64,000 nucleotides of DNA, from assembly GCF_024282095.1 (NCBI RefSeq), contig NZ_JAMWZS010000001.1, positions 122,129 to 186,128 of the forward strand, given 5' to 3'. Below, piece by piece: positions 9,345 to 19,498 of this stretch. How positions within the stretch are numbered: the first letter of the stretch is position 1; each line of letters opens with the position of its first letter. Source of the stretch: Nitrosomonas sp. GTDB taxonomy: Bacteria; Pseudomonadota; Gammaproteobacteria; Burkholderiales; Nitrosomonadaceae. The position numbers and the translations under genes were made by a program. Under the pieces are notes generated by a model. The model was given only the letters and a program-made list of their open reading frames with translations. It had not been told where the DNA came from and made no database searches.

Positions 9345-10790
9345 ATGCATTCGAATATTCATCCCATTATTTTGTCTGGTGGAAGCGGTACCCGATTATG
9401 GCCACTGTCGCGCGCCAATTACCCAAAACAGTTGCTGCCGCTTGTCAGTAAAGAAACGATGTTGCAAACTACGCTAATTCGGGCAAATACTTTATTGAAT
9501 GCGCAGGCTCCCATTCTTGTATGCAATTCTGAGCATCGCTTTCTCATCCAAGAACAATGTGAAGCCATCAACATTAAACCTGAGGCGATCTATCTTGAAT
9601 CAGCCGGTCGCAACACCGCCCCGGCGATTGCACTCGCGGCATTTCATCTTGCCCAGACCGATGAAAACGCCATCATGCTCGTGCTGCCGGCTGATCATGT
9701 CATTGATGATCCGATCGCTTTTTCGCAAGCGGTGGAAACTGCAACAATTGCTGCTCGCGAAGACTATCTGGTTACTTTTGGGGTGATGCCTGATGCGCCG
9801 GAGACTGGCTATGGTTATATTAAAATGGGTAAAACCATCGCATTTGCCGCAACCACAGCGACATCACTGACAGCCTATCAAGTACAATCTTTTTACGAAA
9901 AACCCAGCCTGGAAACTGCTCAAACTTATTTGCAGGAAGGCGGTTATGCCTGGAATAGCGGTATGTTCGTTTTTACAGCCAAGCGTTATTTGGAAGAACT
10001 GCAGCGACATAAACCGAATATTTTTGTTGCTGTTCAGGAAGCCTGGCTAAAAAGAACCGTAGATTTGGGTTTTATTCGCCCCGATAAGGATGCTTTTATG
10101 GCTTGTCCATCAGATTCCATTGATTATGCCATTATGCAGGTGACTGACCGTGCGGTCGTCGTGCCCGCGCAATTTGGCTGGAGTGATGTGGGATCGTGGG
10201 ATTCTCTCTGGCAGATTGCGCCCAAGGATGCACAAGGTAATTTTACCAGCGGAGATACGCTGGTTATGGATACGCAGAGAAGTTACATTCGTGCGGAGAA
10301 TCGCCTGGTTTCCGTGATCGGTCTCGATGATGTCATTGTAGTAGAAACAGCCGATGCCGTGCTGGTGATGCATAAGAGCAAAACTCAGCAACTCAAGACT
10401 GCGATACAGCATCTTGGATCCAATGGCCGCAAGGAGCATCTCGAGCATCTGCGCATCCATCGTCCTTGGGGTTGGTATGAAGGCATCGACAAAGGAGAGC
10501 GTTTTCAGGTCAAGCGTATCATGGTAAAGCCGGGAGAAAAGCTGTCACTGCAGATGCATCATCATCGGGCGGAACATTGGGTAGTCGTCAGTGGTACCGC
10601 CAAAGTGATCGTGGAAGATAAGGAAATGCTGTTTGCAGAAAATCAATCGACTTATATTCCATTGGGTAAGCCTCACCGTCTCGAGAATCCCGGGAAAATT
10701 CCGCTGCATTTAATCGAGGTGCAATCGGGCGCGTATCTTGGCGAAGACGATATCGTGAGATTCGAGGATTCTTACGGACGTACCCTATGA
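9345..10790 (+). CDS. manC: Mannose-1-phosphate guanylyltransferase / mannose-6-phosphate isomerase (bifunctional)
   Basis: Makes GDP-mannose from mannose-1-phosphate and GTP and, through its C-terminal cupin, interconverts fructose-6-P and mannose-6-P, feeding exopolysaccharide or lipopolysaccharide. The 481 residues match the bifunctional family. The nucleotidyltransferase motif GGSGTRLWP is at about 12-20, FYEKP and GWSDVGSW follow, and the isomerase cupin has HRPWGWYE and LQMHHHRAEHW with metal-binding His. The phosphomannomutase expected to act just before it is at 43774-45150. The gene stands alone, convergent with copZ 15 bp away. The symbols cpsB, algA or xanB are used for the same enzyme. 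Confidence 0.94.
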   Translation: MHSNIHPIILSGGSGTRLWPLSRANYPKQLLPLVSKETMLQTTLIRANTLLNAQAPILVCNSEHRFLIQEQCEAINIKPEAIYLESAGRNTAPAIALAAFHLAQTDENAIMLVLPADHVIDDPIAFSQAVETATIAAREDYLVTFGVMPDAPETGYGYIKMGKTIAFAATTATSLTAYQVQSFYEKPSLETAQTYLQEGGYAWNSGMFVFTAKRYLEELQRHKPNIFVAVQEAWLKRTVDLGFIRPDKDAFMACPSDSIDYAIMQVTDRAVVVPAQFGWSDVGSWDSLWQIAPKDAQGNFTSGDTLVMDTQRSYIRAENRLVSVIGLDDVIVVETADAVLVMHKSKTQQLKTAIQHLGSNGRKEHLEHLRIHRPWGWYEGIDKGERFQVKRIMVKPGEKLSLQMHHHRAEHWVVVSGTAKVIVEDKEMLFAENQSTYIPLGKPHRLENPGKIPLHLIEVQSGAYLGEDDIVRFEDSYGRTL

Positions 10791-10805
10791 CGAGACAGCG
10801 TATGT

Positions 10806-11018
10806 CTAAGCATCAATCACCTCAAAGCCTGCGTCGATGATCGCTTCTTTGAGTAGATCAATGCTCGTACTCGCTTGATCGTACTGCACAGTCGCTTGCG
10901 GAGGATCGAGAGAAGCATCGACTTGGGTTACGCCGGTCACGTTCTTGAGGACGTTTTTGACGCTGTTGACACAACCCATGCAGGTCATACCTTTGATTTT
11001 AATGATTGTTGTTAGCAT
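10806..11018 (-). CDS. copZ: Copper chaperone, HMA domain
   Basis: A 70-residue single heavy-metal-associated domain with the Cu(I)-binding motif GMTCMGC near residues 10-16, the usual size for CopZ. It carries Cu(I) in the cytoplasm and hands it to the ATPase. It lies 26 bp downstream of copA on the same strand, so the two are probably co-transcribed from a promoter upstream of copA. Its 3' end faces manC. Confidence 0.93.
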   Translation of the reverse strand: MLTTIIKIKGMTCMGCVNSVKNVLKNVTGVTQVDASLDPPQATVQYDQASTSIDLLKEAIIDAGFEVIDA

Positions 11019-11044
11019 CGTAGCTGTTTCCTTGATATGATTGT

Positions 11045-13444
11045 TTAGTGGTTTGCCTGCCAGCGTTTCAATAATAGTGAATTACTGACGACAGATACCG
11101 AGCTCATGGCCATGGCAGCACCGGCAATGATAGGACTAAGCATGCCCATGGCCGCCAATGGAATACCCAAGGTATTATAGACAAAAGCAAAGAACAGATT
11201 CTGGCGGATTTTTCTGAGAGTGGCACGCGACAGGGAAATGGCATCGGCAACACTCATCAAGTCATTGCGTATCAGCGTAATATCAGCCGCTTCAATGGCA
11301 ATATCCGAACCGGCGCCAATGGCGAAACTGACATCTGCGGCTGCCAGGGCCGGCGCATCGTTGATGCCATCGCCAATCATGGCAGTAAATTTGCCGCTGG
11401 CTTTCAGCTTCATGACTTCAGCAGCTTTATCTTGCGGTAGGACTTCGGCGTGATATTGCGTGATGCCGGTCTGTTTGGCAATCGCTGCGGCAGTCACGGC
11501 ATTGTCACCGGTTAGCATGACGATTTCAATACCCATCGATTGCAAACGTTCAATGGCTTTGAGAGAAGTATCCCGCAGGCGGTCGGCAATCGCCAGATAA
11601 CCGAGTATTGCGCGAGCATTATCCGCAGTGGAGGCAATCCCAATCCCGATAACGGTTTTTCCTTCTGCCTGCAAGGCGCTTATTTGCTTTTCATCCACCG
11701 CGATACCTTGCTGGGTTAAAAATTTGGGTGAACCCAGCAGATAGTGCGTGTCATTCATGCGGGCTGTAATGCCACTGCCGGTGATGGCAGAAAAATCATG
11801 AATGGGCTGAAGTGACAGTTGCATTTTCTGCGCACTATCCAGAACTGCTCGGGCCAGCGGGTGTTCAGATCCTTGTTCCAGGGAAGCTGCGATTTGTAGT
11901 AAATCCTGTGTGCTGATGGATCCAATGGGAACAATGTCGGTGACTTCCGGTTTTCCTTCGGTGAGCGTGCCGGTTTTGTCGACAATGACAGTTTGAATTT
12001 TCTCGGCATGTTCCAGTGCTGCTGCATTCTTGACCAGTACGCCAACCTGTGCGCCGCGTCCGGTGCCGACCATGATGGCGGTCGGTGTGGCTAATCCCAA
12101 TGCGCAAGGGCAGGCAATGACCAATACCGCGACAGCGTTGATGAGTGCAGCAACAAAGTCACTCGTAAGCCACCAAGTGATTGCCAATGTCAGAACGCTG
12201 ATCGCTACAACGATGGGGACAAAAATACCTGAAATAGTGTCTGCCATGCGTTGAATCGGTGCCTTGGAGCCTTGTGCTTCTTCTACCAAGTGAATAATGG
12301 CAGCCAATTGAGTATGTGCGCCGACACTGGTTGCGCGGCATTTGAGCAACCCTTGCTGATTCAGCGTGGCGGCGAACACTTTTGCGCCGGCTTGCTTGCT
12401 AACTGGTAAGCTCTCACCGGTCAACATCGATTCATTCACACTGGATGTACCTTCAACAACGACACCATCGACCGGCAGATTCTCGCCCGGGCGCACGATG
12501 AAAATATCGTTGACTTGCAGGCTGCTGGCTGGCACTTCGATGATTTCTCCGTCACGCTCAATGCGGGCTGTTTTGGGTTGTAGCCTGATCAGCGCTTCAA
12601 TGGCTTCAGAAGTTTTTCCTTTGGCGCGCGCTTCCATCAATTTGCCCAACAGAACCAGGGTGATAATGGCTGCACTGGCTTCGAAATAGACATGCTGATC
12701 CAGTGCCAATGCGGTGACCACGGCACTGAAGAAATAGGCCATGCTGGTACCTAATGCCACCAGTACGTCCATATTCGCTCCGCCACTACGTAGGGCATGC
12801 CAGCCCCCGATATAGAAACGCCGACCAATCCAGAATTGTACCGGGGTTGCCAATAGCCATTGCAACCACCGCGGCAGCATGTCCATATCATGACCGGCGA
12901 ACATGGCGCCCATTTGCAACACCAGCGGCAAGGTGAGGGCGGATGAAATCCAGAACAAGCGTAATTCGGCCTGATAAGCTGCCAAACGACGCGCTTTTTC
13001 TTCCGTATGGTTGGATTCGCTGATTTCACTGGCGCCATAGCCTGCATTGATCACCGCTTCGATTAGCTGGTCGACTGTTGTCAAACCCGGTATGAAATTA
13101 ACTTTAGCCGTTTCGGCTGCCACATTCACGGTGGCTGTAACACCGGGCAATTTATTCAGCGCTTTCTCAATATGTCCGGCGCAGGCCGCGCACGTCATTT
13201 TGTGCAATTGCAGTTGTACCGATCGTGGCGCAATATGAAAACCGGCTTTTTCGATGGTACTGATCAGCGTGTCAGTTCTAACCTGGCTGGCATCATAATT
13301 GACATGGGCCTTTTCATTGGCAAAATTGACGTTAGCCTGAACACCGGAGAGCTTATTCAGATTCTTTTCGATACGCATTGCGCAGGCAGCGCATGTCATG
13401 CCTTCAATCGGTAATTCGATGTGTTTGAGAGATGTTGTATTCAT
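11045..13444 (-). CDS. copA: Cu(I)-exporting P1B-type ATPase
   Basis: Inner-membrane pump that expels Cu(I) from the cytoplasm. The 799 residues include two HMA domains (GMTCAAC at 15-21; CAAC at 85-88), the TGES loop (342-345), the CPC metal site (445-447), the phosphorylation motif DKTGT (489-493), the conserved SEHPL (about 527-531) and GDGINDAP (691-698). All catalytic elements are present. A GAGGA ribosome-binding site precedes the ATG. copZ follows in the same operon. A possible MerR/CueR-type operator lies 30-60 bp upstream of the start. Confidence 0.96.
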   Translation of the reverse strand: MNTTSLKHIELPIEGMTCAACAMRIEKNLNKLSGVQANVNFANEKAHVNYDASQVRTDTLISTIEKAGFHIAPRSVQLQLHKMTCAACAGHIEKALNKLPGVTATVNVAAETAKVNFIPGLTTVDQLIEAVINAGYGASEISESNHTEEKARRLAAYQAELRLFWISSALTLPLVLQMGAMFAGHDMDMLPRWLQWLLATPVQFWIGRRFYIGGWHALRSGGANMDVLVALGTSMAYFFSAVVTALALDQHVYFEASAAIITLVLLGKLMEARAKGKTSEAIEALIRLQPKTARIERDGEIIEVPASSLQVNDIFIVRPGENLPVDGVVVEGTSSVNESMLTGESLPVSKQAGAKVFAATLNQQGLLKCRATSVGAHTQLAAIIHLVEEAQGSKAPIQRMADTISGIFVPIVVAISVLTLAITWWLTSDFVAALINAVAVLVIACPCALGLATPTAIMVGTGRGAQVGVLVKNAAALEHAEKIQTVIVDKTGTLTEGKPEVTDIVPIGSISTQDLLQIAASLEQGSEHPLARAVLDSAQKMQLSLQPIHDFSAITGSGITARMNDTHYLLGSPKFLTQQGIAVDEKQISALQAEGKTVIGIGIASTADNARAILGYLAIADRLRDTSLKAIERLQSMGIEIVMLTGDNAVTAAAIAKQTGITQYHAEVLPQDKAAEVMKLKASGKFTAMIGDGINDAPALAAADVSFAIGAGSDIAIEAADITLIRNDLMSVADAISLSRATLRKIRQNLFFAFVYNTLGIPLAAMGMLSPIIAGAAMAMSSVSVVSNSLLLKRWQANH

Positions 13445-13474
13445 AGGGTGTTCCTCAATCAGTGCGATATCTGC

Positions 13475-13502
13475 AAATACTTTGCCGTGGCTGGCAGGTT
13501 AA
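13475..13502 (-). promoter_or_regulatory. Possible CueR-type operator/promoter for copA-copZ
   Basis: Read on the minus strand, a TTAACC hexamer is followed by a partial dyad, TGCC-N6-GGCA, and then TATTTGC. The layout resembles MerR-family copper promoters, where a dyad sits in an overlong spacer between -35 and -10. The dyad is short and imperfect and no cueR gene is in the window, so this is only a candidate. Confidence 0.3.
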
Positions 13503-13519
13503 GCGCTGAATTTCTGTGT

Positions 13520-14158
13520 TTATTGACGATCCAGCACCAACACGCCATCAATTAACTGAATTCTGTCGCCTTGCTGAAGATTGGATGCATCGGGAAGCGC
13601 AATAATTGCCTGACTACCATCACTCATGGTGATGCCGACTTGATACGGATTACCCGCGTGGCCTGGGTGACCCACATTGCCGCCATAACCACCGGCGATG
13701 CCGCCCATCGTGTTTGGATGAATAATGCCCTGCGCGTGCGGCGTTTGGCGAATAACTTCTCGCGCGACCGTCCCGGCCACGACACCGCCTGCTATGGCAT
13801 TTAAACCAGGGCCTTGCCCAAGTTTATTGACAAAATCGATAATACCGCAGTTGGGGCACCCTGGTGCAGGCAACGGCCTGCGCATGGCGCCGGCATCCGT
13901 GCTTTTTATACTGATGCTGTCGCGGGGAGCGGGAATAGCTGTACCGATACGATGAATTTTTCTGGGTTGTCGGCTTAAATCAGATGGATTTTCCGGTAAA
14001 GGCCGGGTAGTCAGATTGTGTGGTTCTGAAGGCTGTTGATAGCTTTGCGTGGTATCCGATGATTGCGCGAATGCGCTATGGGCGGCAATTATACTGAAAA
14101 TAATAGCGACTACGATCACTGGTTTTGCTGGATCAATAACTGAATGGATATTGGGCAT
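13520..14158 (-). CDS. Exported glycine-rich protein, SlyB / 17-kDa-antigen-like
   Basis: A 212-residue protein with a signal peptide (hydrophobic core about 13-28, cleavage likely after SAFA) and no lipobox Cys. A Pro/Ser-rich linker leads to a Gly-rich segment with alternating small residues (glycine-zipper type, AIAGGVVAG and GGIAGGYGG). A C-terminal module reads like the SlyB tail: YQVGITMSDGS, then GDRIQLIDG. This suggests an outer-membrane-associated envelope protein. It lies between copA and tatC on the same strand, 75 bp from copA, but a link to copper is not shown. It is not recognised as a named gene. Confidence 0.7.
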   Translation of the reverse strand: MPNIHSVIDPAKPVIVVAIIFSIIAAHSAFAQSSDTTQSYQQPSEPHNLTTRPLPENPSDLSRQPRKIHRIGTAIPAPRDSISIKSTDAGAMRRPLPAPGCPNCGIIDFVNKLGQGPGLNAIAGGVVAGTVAREVIRQTPHAQGIIHPNTMGGIAGGYGGNVGHPGHAGNPYQVGITMSDGSQAIIALPDASNLQQGDRIQLIDGVLVLDRQ

Positions 14159-14279
14159 CGCTGATTTCCTCGTACATGGATATTCATCAATGAATTGCCT
14201 GAGTTAGATTTGGAAGGAACGGGTTGGTTTCATTATAGCGATTTCTATGCGCTTCTGTTGGTTGCCGGTACGAAAGCAA

Positions 14280-15074
14280 TCAATCTGTTTTTGTTGGGGT
14301 ATCTTTTTGTTCGAGGGAATCTTTCTCGAGGTGTGTTGACGGATCGGATTGAGTTTCCTTGTCGCGTTCTTTGGTCATAAAAGTGGCGATGAGTATGCCA
14401 AGTTCATATAGAAGGCATAAAGGTACTGCCAGCATGAATTGTGAGATGACATCGGGGGGCGTGAAAATGGCTGCAATGACAAATGCGCCGACAATGACGT
14501 AAGGACGTATTTCCTTGAGCTTCTCAATCGTGATGACGCCTGTTCTGACCAGAACGATGACAAATACCGGCACTTCAAAAGTGACACCAAAAGCCATGAA
14601 CATGGACAAGACAAAGCTTAGATACTTGCCGATGTCGGTCATGACAGCAACACCTTCCGGTGCAAAATAGGTAATAAACTCAAATACCAGCGGTAGTGCC
14701 GCAAAGTAGGCAAATGCCATGCCACAGAAAAATAAGAAACTGCTGCCAAAGACTAGTGGTAGCGCTAAGCGCTTTTCATGAGAGTAGAGTCCGGGTGCTA
14801 CAAAAGCCCATATTTGATACAAAGTGTGCGGTAATGTAATGACAAACGCCATCATCATGGCCACTTTCATCGGTACAAAAAAAGGTGTCGCAACATCGGT
14901 GGCGATCATTTGCCCACCTTGCGGCAGTTTTTCCAGAAGTGGTTGTGCCAGCAGCGTATAGAGTTCACGCGCGTAAAAAGCACAGGGGATAAAACCGAGC
15001 ATAAGTCCACCTAACGCACGAATTATTCTGGTGCGCAGTTCTACCAAGTGTGATAGGAATGAGCCTTCAAGCAT
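14280..15074 (-). CDS. tatC: Sec-independent protein translocase TatC
   Basis: Core receptor of the twin-arginine translocon in the inner membrane; it recognises RR signal peptides of folded proteins. The 264-residue sequence has six hydrophobic segments, the N-terminal HLVELRTR signature at about 10-17, and FTPPDVISQ before the last segments. The C-terminal tail after the last membrane segment is charged and a little longer than usual. It is the last gene of the his-hinT-tatABC run, 75 bp after tatB. Confidence 0.97.
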   Translation of the reverse strand: MLEGSFLSHLVELRTRIIRALGGLMLGFIPCAFYARELYTLLAQPLLEKLPQGGQMIATDVATPFFVPMKVAMMMAFVITLPHTLYQIWAFVAPGLYSHEKRLALPLVFGSSFLFFCGMAFAYFAALPLVFEFITYFAPEGVAVMTDIGKYLSFVLSMFMAFGVTFEVPVFVIVLVRTGVITIEKLKEIRPYVIVGAFVIAAIFTPPDVISQFMLAVPLCLLYELGILIATFMTKERDKETQSDPSTHLEKDSLEQKDTPTKTD

Positions 15075-15149
15075 GGCGATCGGTATAGCGATAATGATAT
15101 GGAATAAACGTCAATCGTCATTAAGATAATAGCAGCCAGGAAGTTGCTG

Positions 15150-15542
15150 TTATTTCTTTTCCTTATTAAACGTTTCGTGGTGCGGAGACTCAGCGGGATC
15201 CGAAGATGGACGGGCTTCTGTGCCAGCTTGCGATGCGGATGGATTCGTCGATGGATCGTTAATATTTTTGGCATCAGTGACCGCGGTTTCCAACTGATTG
15301 ACGCCTTGCCGTATTGAATCCTCAACCGACTGAACGGTATCTTGTACAGAGGATTGCATTTTTTTCAGTTCCTCCATGCGCATTTCGTTATGAATGTCAG
15401 TTTTAACGCTATAAACGAAGCCCCGGCAGCGCCCATATAAATGCCCCAATGTCCGCGCCACGGTAGGCAATCGCTCCGGTCCGATGACGATCAACGCAAC
15501 GATTGAAATGACCAGTATTTCCATGAAACTGATATCGAACAT
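15150..15542 (-). CDS. tatB: Sec-independent protein translocase TatB
   Basis: TatB forms the substrate-receptor complex with TatC. A single N-terminal membrane helix (about 3-21) ends in the IGPERLP motif, followed by an amphipathic helix with LGHLYGRCRG and a long polar, probably disordered tail, for 130 residues in total. It lies between tatA and tatC in the expected order. The start is fixed by the short conserved N-terminus MFDISFMEI. Confidence 0.95.
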   Translation of the reverse strand: MFDISFMEILVISIVALIVIGPERLPTVARTLGHLYGRCRGFVYSVKTDIHNEMRMEELKKMQSSVQDTVQSVEDSIRQGVNQLETAVTDAKNINDPSTNPSASQAGTEARPSSDPAESPHHETFNKEKK

Positions 15543-15622
15543 GTCGTGATTAAACTTTGTTAATGGAACGTTTATTAAGCTCGAATGTGTCGGATCTTAA
15601 TTTTAGAGAATCTGTGAAATAT

Positions 15623-16012
15623 CTAAATCTTAGTTTGTGTTTTTTCCTTGGCTTCAGTGTCGATGGTTTGACTATTTACGCTGGTCGATTGCACTGTGTT
15701 GTTTTCGGTTGCTGTTTTATTCGCTTGCGTAGGCGGCGTGGAGAAACTTGCTGGAGTGCGGTGCTCTTCTCGATTGCTTTCTTTAAAGGCACTTGTCGAA
15801 GTTTCCTTCCTTGCTTCAACTTCGATGATCGGGTCGTTGATGCGGGTTGATTGGGATGTGGTATTTTCAGTTTCCGGTTCTTTCATCCCATCCTTAAAGC
15901 CTTTAATGGCGTTTCCCAGGTCACCTCCCAGATTACGTAATTTCTTGGTGCCAAATACTAAAACGACAATGACTAATACGATTATCCAATGCCAAATACT
16001 GAATGTACCCAT
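15623..16012 (-). CDS. tatA: Sec-independent protein translocase TatA with an extended, internally repeated tail
   Basis: TatA oligomers form the translocation path. The membrane helix (about 6-21), the [10 protein letters not shown] hinge and the amphipathic helix ([11 protein letters not shown]) are typical, and GGAGAAAG precedes the ATG. The protein is 129 residues, whereas TatA is usually about 75-90. The extra length is a polar tail with an internal repeat: [12 protein letters not shown] at about 49 is echoed by [12 protein letters not shown] at about 101, and the match continues through EVEARKET and DTEAKEKT. The tail is probably disordered and its role is unknown. Confidence 0.93.
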   Translation of the reverse strand: MGTFSIWHWIIVLVIVVLVFGTKKLRNLGGDLGNAIKGFKDGMKEPETENTTSQSTRINDPIIEVEARKETSTSAFKESNREEHRTPASFSTPPTQANKTATENNTVQSTSVNSQTIDTEAKEKTQTKI

Positions 16013-16046
16013 TACTTTCTCCTGTTAAATGGAACAGAGTACTAGC

Positions 16047-16397
16047 CTAGCCTTGATGAATCATTGCAGGAAGGCGTTCCCTGCCACCGATGATATGGAA
16101 GTGCAAATGAAGTACTTCCTGCCCACCTACACGCCCGGTATTGATAATCGTGCGAAAACCATCTTCACAGCCTTGCTCTTTTGCTAGGTTAGGCGCTAAT
16201 AATAGCATTTTACCCAATAAACTCTGATGATTATCTTGAATATCGGTGAGTGAATCAATATGCAACTTGGGAATCAGCAAGAAATGCACAGGTGCGGCGG
16301 GATTAATGTCGTTGAAAGCAAGAATGTTTTCATCTTCATAAATTTTATTGCAGGGGATTTCTTTTCTGATTATTTTGCAAAATATACAGTTATCCAT
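16047..16397 (-). CDS. hinT: HIT-family purine nucleoside phosphoramidase
   Basis: A 116-residue cytoplasmic HIT protein that hydrolyses AMP-linked substrates. CIFCKI at the N-terminus and the histidine-triad motif HLHFHIIGG near residues 97-105 are intact. It sits 3 bp after hisE and before tatA, an arrangement common in betaproteobacteria. Confidence 0.94.
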   Translation of the reverse strand: MDNCIFCKIIRKEIPCNKIYEDENILAFNDINPAAPVHFLLIPKLHIDSLTDIQDNHQSLLGKMLLLAPNLAKEQGCEDGFRTIINTGRVGGQEVLHLHFHIIGGRERLPAMIHQG

Positions 16398-16400
16398 AGG

Positions 16401-16727
16401 TTAGCCTGTTGTTCTCGATGCTTTTTCCTCTATCCCGGAGATACCTTCACGCCTTGCCAGTTCTTGTAATACATCGTCAGGCGTCAATCCATGATAGGCC
16501 AATAATACCAAGCAATGAAACCATAAATCAGCAGTTTCGTAGACGACTTGCTCGACATTGCCATCTTTAGACGCCATCAACGTTTCAGCAGATTCTTCTG
16601 CAATTTTCTTGAGTATCTTGTCGTGTCCGCCATGAAACAATTTGGCAACGTACGAACTATTCGCATCGGCCAGTTTACGTGCTTCAATGGTTTCTGCCAA
16701 GCGGCTGAGAATGTTTAAATCGGTCAT
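16401..16727 (-). CDS. hisE: Phosphoribosyl-ATP diphosphatase
   Basis: Second step of histidine biosynthesis: removes pyrophosphate from PR-ATP. The 108-residue MazG-like all-helical protein has [11 protein letters not shown] and [13 protein letters not shown], which carry the metal-binding acidic residues. Its ATG overlaps the hisI stop by four bases, so the two are translationally coupled. Confidence 0.95.
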   Translation of the reverse strand: MTDLNILSRLAETIEARKLADANSSYVAKLFHGGHDKILKKIAEESAETLMASKDGNVEQVVYETADLWFHCLVLLAYHGLTPDDVLQELARREGISGIEEKASRTTG

Positions 16728-17116
16728 TTATTATAAATTTCTTCCGGGTCTTTGATTACGGGAGCCGCAACAATCCATTCATTGCCTTCCAGTTTCTGAA
16801 AAAAACAATTATGTCTGCCGGTATGGCAAGCAATACCGCCTATCTGCTCTACGATGAGGAGTAACACATCTTCATCACAGTCAAGGTAAATATCTTTTAT
16901 TTTCTGGATATGACCGGATTCTTCACCTTTGTGCCACAATTTTTTGCGGGAGCGCGACCAGTATACCGCCTCACGTTTTTCCACAGTTAACTTGAGTGCT
17001 TCGCGATTCATCCAAGCAAACATGAGGATTTTGCCACTATCAGCTTCTTGAGCGATTACCGGTATCAAGCCATCTTCAGACCAATTGATTTTGTTAAGCC
17101 AAGTATCAGGAGGCAT
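16724..17116 (-). CDS. hisI: Phosphoribosyl-AMP cyclohydrolase
   Basis: Third step of histidine biosynthesis: opens the adenine ring of PR-AMP. The 130-residue single-function enzyme has [17 protein letters not shown] and the metal site DCDEDVLL followed by [10 protein letters not shown]. It is separate from, but coupled to, hisE by a 4-bp overlap; in enterobacteria the two are fused. Confidence 0.95.
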   Translation of the reverse strand: MPPDTWLNKINWSEDGLIPVIAQEADSGKILMFAWMNREALKLTVEKREAVYWSRSRKKLWHKGEESGHIQKIKDIYLDCDEDVLLLIVEQIGGIACHTGRHNCFFQKLEGNEWIVAAPVIKDPEEIYNK

Positions 17117-17172
17117 AATTAGGTAATGCGTTCATAACGTTTAAGTGATAAATTTTGCCAACAATTTTAACA

Positions 17173-17946
17173 TTATAATCGCACTTCAATACCATGTTGC
17201 GCCATATACTGTTTAGCTTGTTGCACGGTAAATTCACCATAGTGAAAGATGCTGGCTGCTAATACTGCATCCGCGTATCCCTGTAGGATGCCGTCAACCA
17301 GATGATCCAGATTGCCAACACCACCACTGGCGATAACCGGTATGTCAATTGCATCGGAAACTGCGCGTGTCAAGGCGATATCAAAACCATTACGCGTACC
17401 GTCCCTGTCCATACTGGTGAGTAAAATTTCACCAGCTCCTAAGGCTTGCATTTTTTTTGCCCATTCGATCGCATCAATACCCGTGGCTTTACGTCCACCA
17501 TGCGTAAAAACTTCCCAGCGCGGTAGGCCATCGGGTGAATTCACCTGTTTTGTGTCAATTGCCACCACAATGCATTGAGAACCATAGTGATCCGATGCAT
17601 CGGCTACCAGTTGCGGATTCAGAACTGCGGATGTGTTGATACTGACTTTGTCAGCACCGGCATTGAGTAAGCGACGAACATCGTCGACTTGACGCACACC
17701 ACCCCCTACGGTCAAGGGAATAAATACCTGGGCAGCGACATCTTCAATGATATGCAGAATGAGATCGCGATTATCAGAACTGGCTGTGATGTCCAGGAAA
17801 GTGAGTTCATCCGCGCCTTGCTCATCATAACGGCGAGAAATTTCCACCGGATCGCCGGCGTCACGCAGCTCAACAAAATTAACGCCTTTAACAACACGTC
17901 CATTGGTGACGTCCAAACATGGAATGATTCGTTTAGCGAGGCTCAT
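17173..17946 (-). CDS. hisF: Imidazole glycerol phosphate synthase, cyclase subunit
   Basis: A TIM-barrel that uses ammonia from HisH to make imidazole glycerol phosphate and AICAR. The 257 residues are the normal length. Catalytic Asp12 lies in [15 protein letters not shown] and the second Asp in VVAIDTK; phosphate-binding ASGGVGN is near the C-terminus. The partner hisH is two genes upstream. Confidence 0.97.
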   Translation of the reverse strand: MSLAKRIIPCLDVTNGRVVKGVNFVELRDAGDPVEISRRYDEQGADELTFLDITASSDNRDLILHIIEDVAAQVFIPLTVGGGVRQVDDVRRLLNAGADKVSINTSAVLNPQLVADASDHYGSQCIVVAIDTKQVNSPDGLPRWEVFTHGGRKATGIDAIEWAKKMQALGAGEILLTSMDRDGTRNGFDIALTRAVSDAIDIPVIASGGVGNLDHLVDGILQGYADAVLAASIFHYGEFTVQQAKQYMAQHGIEVRL

Positions 17947-18017
17947 CAGATTTTAAAGCCGATTGTGAAAATAAAGGAAAGATAATGAATTGTGAGTTTG
18001 CAGTCGTAGCGTCTGTA

Positions 18018-18773
18018 TTATGAGAGACCGCTCTCTTTGCTGAGTTTGTCGGCCAATATCTGAGCCTCTTTAAAATCCAGAGAACCTTCATAGATCGCGC
18101 GTCCGGTGATGGCGCCCATGATACCTTCCGATTCAATTTCACACAGTTTATGAACATCATCAATATTGGTGATGCCGCCGCTGGCGATGACCGGTATCGT
18201 GAGTTCTCTGGCCAATTCAACGGTCGCCTTGATGTTGACGCCATTGAGCATGCCATCCCTGCCAATATCCGTGTAGATAATGGCTTCTACGCCGTAGCCT
18301 TCAAATTTTCTGGCGAGATCAACGACGTCATGTCCGGTGATTTTTGACCAGCCATCAACGGCTACCTTGCCATCTCTCGCATCCAATCCAACCATGATCT
18401 GACCTGGAAAAGCATTACAGGCATCTTGCAAGAAACCAGGTATTTTAATGGCTGCGGTACCAATAATGATGTAGGTTATGCCATCATCCAGATAACGCTC
18501 GATGGTATCGAGATCGCGAATGCCCCCACCTAATTGAATTGGAATTTGATCATCAATGGCCGATACAATATCACGTATCGCCGCTTCATTTCTTGGTTTG
18601 CCGGCAAATGCACCGTTTAAATCGACAAGATGAAGTCTACGTGCGCCTTGACTTAACCAATGTGCCGCCATCTCAGCAGGCGCTTTGGAAAATACCGTGG
18701 CATCTTCCATAACGCCTTGTTTGAGTCGAACACAATGTCCATCTTTAAGATCTATTGCAGGAATAATCAGCAT
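18018..18773 (-). CDS. hisA: ProFAR isomerase (phosphoribosylformimino-AICAR-P isomerase)
   Basis: A TIM-barrel isomerase of histidine biosynthesis, homologous to HisF. The 251 residues begin [12 protein letters not shown] with catalytic Asp8, and the second Asp is in [11 protein letters not shown]. The phosphate loop ASGGITN is present. It lies between hisH and hisF, 71 bp before the hisF start. Confidence 0.97.
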   Translation of the reverse strand: MLIIPAIDLKDGHCVRLKQGVMEDATVFSKAPAEMAAHWLSQGARRLHLVDLNGAFAGKPRNEAAIRDIVSAIDDQIPIQLGGGIRDLDTIERYLDDGITYIIIGTAAIKIPGFLQDACNAFPGQIMVGLDARDGKVAVDGWSKITGHDVVDLARKFEGYGVEAIIYTDIGRDGMLNGVNIKATVELARELTIPVIASGGITNIDDVHKLCEIESEGIMGAITGRAIYEGSLDFKEAQILADKLSKESGLS

Positions 18774-18827
18774 GGCTCAATCAGAATTAATAGTTGATTA
18801 ATAGAGTTGGTTTATTACTTCTTGGCG

Positions 18828-19472
18828 TTAGAAATGTGGTGTCCATTTGGCAAAATTACTCAATAGTGTCAATCCTGCTAATTGGCTTTTCTCGGGATGA
18901 AACTGTACTGCGAAAATATTATCCTTTGCAACGGCACAAGTAAATGGAAAAGGATAATTGCTATGTGCAGCAATGGATACGGCGTCAGTTGTCTCAACAT
19001 AATAGCTATGCACAAAATAAAAACGTGCATCGGCTGCAATACCTTCCCATAAAGGGTGCTTAATAGCTTGATAAACTTGATTCCAGCCCATATGGGGTAC
19101 TTTAAGTTTATGTCCATCCGCTGTTTTCATGGCTGCAGCAGGGAAGTGTACAACCTTGCCAGGCAGAATGTTTAAACCTTTGACATTTCCTTCTTCACTT
19201 TCTTCGAACAACATTTGCAGACCGAGACAGATGCCAAGAAATGGTTTGTTCGCAGCCGCCTCCATGACGGCTTCACGTAATCCGCGGGTCTCAAGCTCAT
19301 GCATACAATTACGCATGGCACCTTGTCCGGGTACTACGACCCGTTGCGCTTTTCGCACGATATCCGGGTCGCTGGTAACTGCAGTCGAGACGGTCGGTGC
19401 AACATGTTCAAGCGCTTTATGTACGGAACGCAAATTTCCCATTCCATAATCAACAATTGCGATATCAGTCAT
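18828..19472 (-). CDS. hisH: Imidazole glycerol phosphate synthase, glutamine amidotransferase subunit
   Basis: A class-I glutaminase that supplies ammonia to HisF. The 214-residue protein shows the nucleophile elbow GICLGLQMLFE with the catalytic Cys, and the His-Glu pair in QFHPEKSQ near the C-terminus. The N-terminus IVDYGMGNLRSV is typical. Confidence 0.97.
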   Translation of the reverse strand: MTDIAIVDYGMGNLRSVHKALEHVAPTVSTAVTSDPDIVRKAQRVVVPGQGAMRNCMHELETRGLREAVMEAAANKPFLGICLGLQMLFEESEEGNVKGLNILPGKVVHFPAAAMKTADGHKLKVPHMGWNQVYQAIKHPLWEGIAADARFYFVHSYYVETTDAVSIAAHSNYPFPFTCAVAKDNIFAVQFHPEKSQLAGLTLLSNFAKWTPHF

Positions 19473-19498
19473 ACGATGATGTTTATGAACAAGGTTAC

